A stretch of 37,876 bases of DNA from RGIG8745 sp045576655 (GTDB taxonomy: Bacteria > Bacteroidota > Bacteroidia > Bacteroidales > Bacteroidaceae). Both the position numbers and the translations under genes were made by a program. Below the pieces are notes generated by a model, which saw only the letters and a list, made by a program, of their open reading frames with translations, did no database searches and was not told the origin of the DNA. Location: NCBI GenBank assembly GCA_045576655.1, contig JAZNGW010000021.1:1-37876 (forward strand), written 5' to 3'. Every line of letters begins with the position of its first letter. Position 1 is the stretch's first letter. Below are positions 22,699 through 29,151 of this stretch, piece by piece.

Positions 22699-24705
22699 CT
22701 ATTTAGTTACTTCTTTTATAAAACCATTCCTGTAAGCGTATAGTAGCTTTTTCAGGTCGTTAATCTTTGCCTTGAGGATTTTGCCCTTATCGGTGTCTTT
22801 CACCAACATACGCTTTGAATTCATTTCAACGATTTGTGTAGAGCTGCGTATGTCATCTCCTTTCTTGATGGCCTCTTCTGCTGAATGAAATGGCTGATGT
22901 TGCACCAGGTCAAATCCGCGTGAATGATAAGTGAGGGTGTATCCGGCGATACCTGTTTTAGGTTGATATGCCTTTGAGAATCCACCGTCTATGACAAGCA
23001 GTTTCCCGTTTGCTTTCACAGGCGTTTCCCCTTTTATGGTTCTTACCGGCACATGGCCGTTTATGATGTGTCGGTGCTCTCCTTGGACCCCGAAACTGTC
23101 GAGAATCATATCGATGATTTTCTCATCGTTGTTGTATAGGTAGTAGTAACCCTTCTTTTCTGTGTGTGCAGAAGAGTCCTCTATGAAATAGCGCTCAAAT
23201 GTTGTCATTTTGTCCTTGTCGAACAATGGCGAGTTCTTTCCGCACCACAAGTACCAGATGTAGTCTATTGCAAAAAGTTTGTCTTCTTCACTGCTGTCGT
23301 TGTTGAAGGCTTCGCGGACTATGTGACCTGTCTTTTTCATCAGTTCAAGCCCTTTGTATTTCTTTCCATGTATTTCCACCTCTTTTAAACTTCCGTCTTC
23401 ATTGAGTGGTACTGATGCATGGAACATTAGGTTCGAGTTGGATATGGAGTACATGCATCCATGAGCAAGCAAGCAGTTGATGTGACGTTTTAGTTTGTCG
23501 CTTGTTTTGAACGAATGTTCAAGTTTTGTCATAAGCAGTTCTTCCTCCTCGCTAAGTTCATAAGGACGCTCCGCATTTATGGTAGGGAAGAACTTGTCTT
23601 TCATTTTGTATTCTATGCCGTTGATTGTGCATACGCCTTTGCCTTGGTCTATACAATGCAGCAGTTTGCGGTCTTCCATCTCAAATTCAGGTCGCCGTTC
23701 TATGATTTTTGCTTCCTCCTTGAACTGTATGATAGTTATGGCCTTGTGCATCATTGCGATGAGACGTTTGGTCTTTTCGTCGTGGCTATTCTCCTTATTG
23801 GTGCTAAGGGCTGAAAATAGTTCGCAAGGGTCATTGCTGTAGGTGTCCATGGCAAAAGTGGCGAGTGGAAGAAGGTTTATGCTATATCCGTCTTCAAGGG
23901 TGGCCAGGTTGCCGTAACGTAGCGACAGGCGAAGAACGTTGGCAATACATGCTCTGTTTCCAGCCGCTGCGCCAAACCATTCAATGTCATGGTTGCCCCA
24001 TACGATGTCGAAATGATGATAATTGCAGAGGTTTTCCATTATAAGGTGTGCACCAGGACCGCGGTCGAATATATCGCCCAGGATGTGCAGACGGTCAATA
24101 GCCAAGCGCTGTATGAGTTTGCTTATGGCTATGATGAAGTCGTCTGCGCGCTGAGTCTCGATGATGCTTTGAACTATGACGTTGTAGTATTGCTGCTTTT
24201 TGTCGGCGTAACTGCTATCCGATTCATGCAACAGTTCCTCAATTATATATCCGAATTCAGGCGGAAGTTCCTTGCGAATCTTTGAACGAGTGTATTTTGA
24301 TGATACTTCGCGGCAAATCTTAATCAGTTGGTTGAGCGTGATTACATAAAAGTCGGAAAGGTTCGTTTCCGTCGTCTTGATGATTTGTAGTTTCTGCTCA
24401 GGATAGTAGATGAGGGTGCAAAGTTCCTTTTTCTCCGCCTTTCTAAGCGAAGTGCCGAAAATATCTTCAACCTTACGTTTTACATATCCCGAAGCATTGC
24501 GCAGCACGTGGTTAAATGCGTCGCTCTCGCCATGAGGGTCGCTGATGAAATGCTCTGTTGGTTTGGGCAAGTTCAGTATGGCCTCAAGATTAATGATTTC
24601 TCCGCTAGCCTCGGCTATAGTGGGATAGGACTGCGCCAAGAGTTGCAAATACCTCAAGTCTTCCTTTACGGATTCTTCGGTAAAAGTGTTTTCCCGTTCT
24701 TTCAT
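22699..24705 (-). CDS. fbp: class III fructose-1,6-bisphosphatase
   Basis: The 668-residue protein makes fructose 6-phosphate for gluconeogenesis. It is the large Firmicutes/Bacteroidota type with a calcineurin-like metallophosphatase core: FISDPHGESDAFNHVL, RLHILGDIFDRGPGAHLI, IVWGNHDIEWFGAAAG and later INGHVPVRTIKGETPVKANGK with the last metal-binding His, plus VIDGGFSKAYQP. It is unrelated to class I and II enzymes. First gene of a four-gene leftward unit. Confidence 0.96.
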   Translation of the reverse strand: MKERENTFTEESVKEDLRYLQLLAQSYPTIAEASGEIINLEAILNLPKPTEHFISDPHGESDAFNHVLRNASGYVKRKVEDIFGTSLRKAEKKELCTLIYYPEQKLQIIKTTETNLSDFYVITLNQLIKICREVSSKYTRSKIRKELPPEFGYIIEELLHESDSSYADKKQQYYNVIVQSIIETQRADDFIIAISKLIQRLAIDRLHILGDIFDRGPGAHLIMENLCNYHHFDIVWGNHDIEWFGAAAGNRACIANVLRLSLRYGNLATLEDGYSINLLPLATFAMDTYSNDPCELFSALSTNKENSHDEKTKRLIAMMHKAITIIQFKEEAKIIERRPEFEMEDRKLLHCIDQGKGVCTINGIEYKMKDKFFPTINAERPYELSEEEELLMTKLEHSFKTSDKLKRHINCLLAHGCMYSISNSNLMFHASVPLNEDGSLKEVEIHGKKYKGLELMKKTGHIVREAFNNDSSEEDKLFAIDYIWYLWCGKNSPLFDKDKMTTFERYFIEDSSAHTEKKGYYYLYNNDEKIIDMILDSFGVQGEHRHIINGHVPVRTIKGETPVKANGKLLVIDGGFSKAYQPKTGIAGYTLTYHSRGFDLVQHQPFHSAEEAIKKGDDIRSSTQIVEMNSKRMLVKDTDKGKILKAKINDLKKLLYAYRNGFIKEVTK

Positions 24706-24833
24706 AATCTTTCGTGTTTAGCGGTTAGCGGTTTCAGATTTATAGTTTGAGGTTAGTGATTTAAGTGTGAAATCCCTCTACACTCTAATCCCTAAACGGT
24801 AAATCTTATTTGTATAATCGTTGGTTCAATCTT

Positions 24834-24841
24834 CAAATTTA
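24834..24841 (-). promoter_or_regulatory. -7 box of the fbp operon
   Basis: TAAATTTG fits TAnnTTTG; the leader would be about 120 bases. Confidence 0.5.
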
Positions 24842-24894
24842 CACAAAATCCTTTAAAAACAATCTCGTTTAATTAATTATATGCTCAAAAACGT

Positions 24895-24902
24895 TATCTT
24901 TG
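24895..24902 (+). promoter_or_regulatory. -7 box of the hypothetical gene at 24930
   Basis: TATCTTTG fits TAnnTTTG. The frame is open from 24900, but that start would lie inside this box, so the ATG at 24930 is preferred. Confidence 0.55.
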
Positions 24903-24929
24903 CACGCAACTTTTGAATCTAGAATTTAT

Positions 24930-25535
24930 ATGAATCTTTACGTAAGATATTTTGACAATGAAACTCTTGCAACCAATATGGAAGAGGTAGCAGAGTTCGT
25001 AAATTCAATAAGTGAAATTAATGTGGATGAAAATTCACTTGCGCGTGTGAAAACTTTTTGGGAGTCAGACAATGCCTACCCATTCCGTCTGAAGGTCAGC
25101 TTCAGTAATTATGTTTTGTTCCTCAAGACTGAAGCTCACGATTTGCCTGAATTCAAGTATTTTGAGCAGTTGCGTAAGGAAAATAAAGGTGGAGAACAGG
25201 TAGCGCAATCTATGTCAGACAAGAAACGTTCGTTGCTTGATATGCTTAACGAAACTAAAGAGGGGTGGTACGAGGCTTCGCTGATGTTCAAGCGTGTAGT
25301 ACAGATTCGCACTACCAATAAGTTTCAGTACAGAGACACACGTTTCACAGTACGCCTTAAAGCTACAAGTCCGATGGATTGCTACAACCGCATTGTAGAG
25401 CATTTACGCAACCGTCAGGATGTTGACTCGCGCAGCCAATTTCCGTCAGTCAAAAGCGCAAACTTCGTATATAAGTTCTTGGATGAAGATGCAGCCGTGA
25501 ACGAAGAGAACAATGTGCCTGAAAATGCGGAGTAA
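24930..25535 (+). CDS. conserved hypothetical protein
   Basis: The 201-residue soluble protein begins MNLYVRYFDNETLATNMEE. It has no signal peptide, membrane segment or catalytic motif that I recognise. The middle is a charged helical stretch (KRSLLDMLNETKEGWYEASLMFKRV), followed by RDTRFTVRLKATSPMDCYNRIVEHL. The acidic tail is typical of a cytoplasmic protein. It looks like a core gene of Bacteroidales rather than an accessory one, as its codon use matches its neighbours. No function is claimed. It is divergent from fbp. Confidence 0.75.
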   Translation: MNLYVRYFDNETLATNMEEVAEFVNSISEINVDENSLARVKTFWESDNAYPFRLKVSFSNYVLFLKTEAHDLPEFKYFEQLRKENKGGEQVAQSMSDKKRSLLDMLNETKEGWYEASLMFKRVVQIRTTNKFQYRDTRFTVRLKATSPMDCYNRIVEHLRNRQDVDSRSQFPSVKSANFVYKFLDEDAAVNEENNVPENAE

Positions 25536-25581
25536 ACGAAATACAAAGACATTTTAAGGAGTTAAGCAGTTAAGAAATTTT

Positions 25582-25610
25582 GTAGAGGCGTCATATCATG
25601 GCGTCTCTAC
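25582..25610. repeat. REP-like palindrome, copy 2
   Basis: GTAGAGGCGTCAT and ATGGCGTCTCTAC pair over 13 bases; the two non-Watson-Crick positions are G-T wobbles. It is the same family as 594-620 and 25696-25722. Confidence 0.65.
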
Positions 25611-25695
25611 TTGTTTCTTGTTTCAAGTTTCGTACTGAGAATGTTCAACTCTCGTACAGAGCGTTCTGCCTGTGCGATGTTAATTCGTCACTCTT

Positions 25696-25722
25696 TGAGA
25701 CGCCACAATGTGACGTCTCTAC
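25696..25722. repeat. REP-like palindrome, copy 3
   Basis: It is identical over 27 bases to the copy at 594-620 (TGAGACGCCACA... to ...CTCTAC). With copy 2 it forms a pair that could be a REPIN-like unit. Confidence 0.65.
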
Positions 25723-25871
25723 GCCCTATATGTTGAACATAACGAGCAAGGCACGTCCTGCCTTCTCAACTCCTCAAAATGTCTATCATTTTTATTTTTA
25801 AGTTTATTTAAGATTTCAGCTCAAAACCGTCGTTTTTCACCTATTTTGTGAAAAAAGCCCAGTACTCTGAT

Positions 25872-25959
25872 ATTCGCGCCGAAGAAGTGCGTCATTTCCG
25901 CCGAAGAGTCAGTCGATTCGTGTCGCGTCACGAACGTACGCTCTCCGAAGCGCGAAGAA
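25872..25959. repeat. 22-bp-period array 3 (four units)
   Basis: Four 22-bp units start at 25872, 25894, 25916 and 25938. CCGAAG sits at position 8 of units 1, 2 and 4. Units 1-3 begin ATT. The third unit instead carries a strong dyad, TTCGTG and CACGAA around TCGCGT. The sequence differs from the arrays at 15188 and 37377 but the period is the same. Confidence 0.55.
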
Positions 25960-25982
25960 CAAACTTCTTAGTTATTTTGTTA

Positions 25983-26495
25983 TTACCTGTTCCATGAAGT
26001 TTTTCTAGTTCCGTTACATACAGGGCAATCTCCATTGGAATTGCATACTGTGCATCTGTATGAATTGCCAAAACTATGAGCAACTTTTGTACCGTTGCAA
26101 GTTGGACATTTACCGGTGCCTTTACAGTGAGTGCAATTTTCGCCAACAGTACTATTTAAAATGTCTTTTTTACGTTGATTGTAGTTTTCGCTATTTGTAT
26201 TATTGTTGGAAGAATTATAATTGTTGGAATTATTGTACGTACCCATGTTTTGGTTGTATTGCATATTTCTTTGCGCTTCTTCAGCGAACTGTTGCTGTAG
26301 TTGCCTTGAACGTTGTTCCATCATTCTTTGATTTTGGTACATCTGATTTTGATAGTTCTGCCAACTTTGTTGAGCATAATTCATAAATTGCATATGCATA
26401 TACGTCATGTAAGGATTGTAGTATTGAGCTTTGGCCAAATAACAGAATCCTGAAATTAATGTGATGACTACAACAGATAAAATTCGTGATTTCAT
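25983..26495 (-). CDS. secreted Gln/Asn-rich protein with DnaJ-type CxxC zinc motifs
   Basis: The 170-residue protein has a signal peptide (ILSVVVITLISGFCYLAKAQ). A Tyr/Gln/Asn/Met-rich low-complexity region follows (about 22-110), then two zinc-finger-like blocks: CTHCKGTGKCPTCNGT and, after about 14 residues, CTVCNSNGDCPVCNGT. These resemble half of the DnaJ cysteine-rich domain, but no J domain is present. Zinc binding is likely; the partner and role are unknown. The gene is very AT-rich and follows the next gene (26550-27440) by 54 bases on the same strand, so it may be in one unit with it. Confidence 0.7.
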   Translation of the reverse strand: MKSRILSVVVITLISGFCYLAKAQYYNPYMTYMHMQFMNYAQQSWQNYQNQMYQNQRMMEQRSRQLQQQFAEEAQRNMQYNQNMGTYNNSNNYNSSNNNTNSENYNQRKKDILNSTVGENCTHCKGTGKCPTCNGTKVAHSFGNSYRCTVCNSNGDCPVCNGTRKTSWNR

Positions 26496-26549
26496 TTTTT
26501 ATAATTTTTAATTGTTAAACATAAATATTCCCGTTTTCTGTCGGCTATA

Positions 26550-27440
26550 TTATTTAGCCCACAAACGAATTAATTCTAAATTACCCAAACCGATTTCTTC
26601 TCTCCATTCTGGGAATATTTTATCAACCACTTTAAATTCCTTATTATTTCCTGGAGGGAATGTTGTCATTGATGAACCAATTAACTTTTTAACATAATAC
26701 GTCGTTTCTATTCCTTTTGATGATATGAAATTTTCTGAAAACGAGTAATTTTGATAGCATCCGATTTTAAATAATGTGTTGTTTTCTGTAAATTCCGTAA
26801 TCTTTCCACTTTGGATATCATCAAACTTGTGATGTAAACACCATAAACGTTTTTGTTTACCCATACCAACTTCATCAAAATAAATAATGTCACCCAAGGC
26901 ATTTTCACTACCTGGTGTTAAAATTGAGACATCGTCAAGAAAAACGGCACTCTTAGGAGGTATAGACACGATTCGTTGTGCATAAGTTGTTGTAGAAGTT
27001 GAACTACCTTTGCTCCCTCCAATATTAACACCACCAAGGGCTGTCCCTACCATTCCTCCAATTCCAACAGCATTAGCAATAGAACCTGCATTTACTCCAA
27101 TTCCAACATTTTGCCCAAATGTAGTAGAAGTTATGGTTGGAGTATAAATTACTGAAGCGACATCGTTTTTCTTGATGTATGATGTTCCAAGATCAACATA
27201 TAATATTTTTTCACTTTTATTAGTTACTTTGATACGCATAGTTGGATATGGTCCTAAGTTGTATTCTGGCACAGCACATTTTGTGTAAATACCATATTGA
27301 ACACTTAGATGCTCATTTTCGCACACCGAAGCTTCTGTTTTTGCGAGAAAATACCATATTGCATTTGCCTTTTTTGCAAATAAACTATTACAAGAAAGCA
27401 TGTTAAATGCTAAAGCTAAAAATAGAATTCTATAAATCAT
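26550..27440 (-). CDS. exported hypothetical protein with glycine-rich segment
   Basis: The 296-residue protein begins MIYRILFLALAFNMLSCNS, a signal sequence that may be a lipobox (MLSC). I recognise no family. Residues about 115-150 are Gly/Ala/Val-rich and hydrophobic (GIGVNAGSIANAVGIGGM, then GTALGGVNIGG), similar to glycine-zipper segments that insert in membranes. The flanks look beta-rich (LYVDLGTSYIKKNDVASVIY). The start codon lies 14 bases after a T-tract and hairpin, so its expression may be controlled by transcription termination in the leader. AT-rich, probably accessory. Confidence 0.65.
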   Translation of the reverse strand: MIYRILFLALAFNMLSCNSLFAKKANAIWYFLAKTEASVCENEHLSVQYGIYTKCAVPEYNLGPYPTMRIKVTNKSEKILYVDLGTSYIKKNDVASVIYTPTITSTTFGQNVGIGVNAGSIANAVGIGGMVGTALGGVNIGGSKGSSTSTTTYAQRIVSIPPKSAVFLDDVSILTPGSENALGDIIYFDEVGMGKQKRLWCLHHKFDDIQSGKITEFTENNTLFKIGCYQNYSFSENFISSKGIETTYYVKKLIGSSMTTFPPGNNKEFKVVDKIFPEWREEIGLGNLELIRLWAK

Positions 27441-27454
27441 TGTTTTAAAGAATT

Positions 27455-27486
27455 AAAAAAGGCGTGTAACCATTCGTTTACTTGCC
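27455..27486 (-). terminator. terminator-like hairpin directly before the gene at 26550-27440
   Basis: On the minus strand GGCAAGTAAAC and GGTTACACGCC pair with an internal mismatch around GAAT, followed by six T. Its position 14 bases before the ATG is that of an attenuator. Confidence 0.5.
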
Positions 27487-27859
27487 TTTTCATCAGGTTA
27501 CCGCCAAGTGACCTTTGTGTCTACAAGTATAGAATGGTCCACGCCCAACGGACGTGAACCTTCAACAACTTGTTCTCGACACATTTATATTGGCGATATT
27601 CGATGAAAAGACAACAAGAGCTAAAAGCTCATAATATGTATGTTTGTTCTATGAAGTAAAGAATGAACGCAACCTTTGAGTTAATAATTAAAAGTTAATA
27701 GTTGTGATTTAATTAGCACGTTCCGTCTTAGGTATCGTGCACTTAGTTGGCGTTCCGTTCTTTGTTTTTTAGTTCATTGGCAAAAAGGGGTTAAAGGGTT
27801 TATAATAATGTATGTTTGTATTTTATGACAAAAATAAACAAAAAAGAGCGAAACTGCAC

Positions 27860-27877
27860 AAAAAAGCATGCTTTTTT
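27860..27877. terminator. short symmetric terminator after thiN
   Basis: AAAAAAGCATGCTTTTTT is a perfect 18-base palindrome 7 bases after the thiN stop. The stem is weak in GC, so termination would be modest and could work both ways. Confidence 0.45.
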
Positions 27878-27884
27878 TCTTGCA

Positions 27885-28499
27885 TCAGTAGTTGAGGCAT
27901 ACCAAGTAGTCGCCCTTGGCATGGATGGTAAAACGGTAGGATGTGCATTCGTTGAGTGTACCCTGCCACCAATTGGTGAAGTCGTGGAGCGGGTAGACGA
28001 GTCCTTCAGCGTGGAAGCCGGTTGCTCCGAATGAGAATATAGACACTTGCTGGCCAGGAATGGAAGTGAATGTGCGGTCTCCATGACATGGGGTAAACAT
28101 TCCGTGGTCGGTGTACATAGTTACGTCCATGCCCCAACGCATGTATTCTATCAAAAGACTGATGTTGCCGAGAGTGTGGTCTTCGCGCTTACCAGTGGCT
28201 CCAAGTATGGCAATATTTTGCTTGCCGATGGATGCGAGAAACTTCACGTTTTTGCTGAGGTCATTGTAGTCTTGCTCGTCAATTTTATGTATGATGTCAG
28301 AACAGGAGGCTTTGATGTCATCGGAAAGTGAGTCGCAATCGCCAACAATGGCTTGGGGCATTCCGCCACGGCGTATGTACTCATTGACAGCTCCGTCGCA
28401 ACACGCTACAAAACTGGCCTTGCTTAATATCTCCAATGGTAGCGGGGAAGTGGGGTAGTCGCCGTTTGCTAATATAACGGCATCAAATATTGGTGTCAT
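27885..28499 (-). CDS. thiN: thiamine pyrophosphokinase
   Basis: It transfers pyrophosphate from ATP to thiamine, giving the cofactor TPP. The 204-residue protein has ILANGDYP, ACCDGAVNEYIRRG, IVGDCDSLSDD (metal-binding Asp residues), DEQDYNDLSKNVKF and GATGKREDHTLGNISLL, all typical of TPK. A longer start at 28517 is possible. But the ATG at 28499 overlaps the pnuT stop as ATGA, which strongly supports the shorter one. Last gene of the TPP-riboswitch operon. Confidence 0.93.
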   Translation of the reverse strand: MTPIFDAVILANGDYPTSPLPLEILSKASFVACCDGAVNEYIRRGGMPQAIVGDCDSLSDDIKASCSDIIHKIDEQDYNDLSKNVKFLASIGKQNIAILGATGKREDHTLGNISLLIEYMRWGMDVTMYTDHGMFTPCHGDRTFTSIPGQQVSIFSFGATGFHAEGLVYPLHDFTNWWQGTLNECTSYRFTIHAKGDYLVCLNY

Positions 28500-29083
28500 T
28501 GTTTCATTTCCTTCCATTTTCTGTAGCCAAAGATAGCGATAATTGCGTAAAGAAAATATAATGCGGCGGTGAAATTCAGGTCCTTATATATGTATAGGCC
28601 TGCACTTACCAAGTCTACAGCAATCCAAACCCACCATTGTTCTATGTATTTGCGGGCAAGCATCCACATGCCTACAATGCTGAGTGCCGTGGTGAAGGAG
28701 TCGAGCCACGGAACAGTGCTGTCGGTATATGTTATCAGGATGAACGCTATTAGTAAGAATATGGCGCAGCCAACAAGGGCAAGGGGTAATGCATAGCGCT
28801 TTGGCATGCTTGTTATTGGTAGTTCTGCTCTTGCATCATTATTCTTGTTCTTATGAGATAGTGCCTTTTTGATTTTACCTCCATATTTCCACATGGTCCA
28901 TCCGTATACTGCTACGAGCAAATAGTATATGTTTATGCCAAAGTCAGCGTAAAGCCCCGCATCGTAATAAACGAATATGTAAATGGCAGGCATGATGATG
29001 CCTGCTATCCACAGGTGAATACTTGCTTTGTATTCCAGCCAGAGGTAGATGAGTCCTACTATTGTTCCGATTAATTCGAGCAT
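28496..29083 (-). CDS. pnuT: PnuC-family thiamine transporter (PnuT)
   Basis: The 195-residue inner-membrane protein has about seven hydrophobic segments and the PnuC signature around YYLLVAVYGWTMWKYGG, with WVWIAVDLVSAGLYIYKDL and ALYFLYAIIAIFGYRKW near the end. PnuC proteins carry vitamin precursors by facilitated diffusion. The riboswitch upstream and thiN fused by an ATGA overlap show that the substrate is thiamine rather than nicotinamide riboside. Phosphorylation by ThiN would trap it in the cell. Confidence 0.9.
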   Translation of the reverse strand: MLELIGTIVGLIYLWLEYKASIHLWIAGIIMPAIYIFVYYDAGLYADFGINIYYLLVAVYGWTMWKYGGKIKKALSHKNKNNDARAELPITSMPKRYALPLALVGCAIFLLIAFILITYTDSTVPWLDSFTTALSIVGMWMLARKYIEQWWVWIAVDLVSAGLYIYKDLNFTAALYFLYAIIAIFGYRKWKEMKQ

Positions 29084-29151
29084 GTCCTTTTATTTGAAAA
29101 TAATGGTGCCGCGTTTATGACCGAACGCAGCACCGTTATACATTATCGCAA

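Larger units (their letters stand above)
25536..25982. other. 447-bp repeat-rich intergenic region
   Basis: It contains two REP-like palindromes (25582-25610 and 25696-25722) about 86 bases apart and a 22-bp-period array (25872-25959). The open frame at 25598-25801 runs through a REP palindrome and is not convincing. No gene is supported. Confidence 0.65.
27441..27884 (-). ncRNA. structured 440-base leader or small RNA candidate
   Basis: No gene is seen in either strand. On the minus strand the candidate promoter box TATTTTTG (27829-27836) is followed by a hairpin GCACG/CGTGC (27716-27740), a perfect 11-base stem GGTTCACGTCC/GGGCGTGGACC (27536-27560, with wobbles) and a terminator-like hairpin (27461-27486) just before the start codon at 27440. 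It may be a 5' leader with an attenuator or a separate RNA of about 370 bases. It does not match tmRNA, RNase P RNA or a riboswitch class that I know. Confidence 0.4.

Noticed and set aside
25598..25801. 67-residue open frame in the repeat-rich gap
   Set aside because: It begins within one REP-like palindrome, passes through another, and has no family resemblance.
27441..27884. tmRNA, RNase P RNA or SRP RNA
   Set aside because: None of the conserved landmarks (tRNA-like TTCGA end, P4 core or SRP loop) is visible on either strand.
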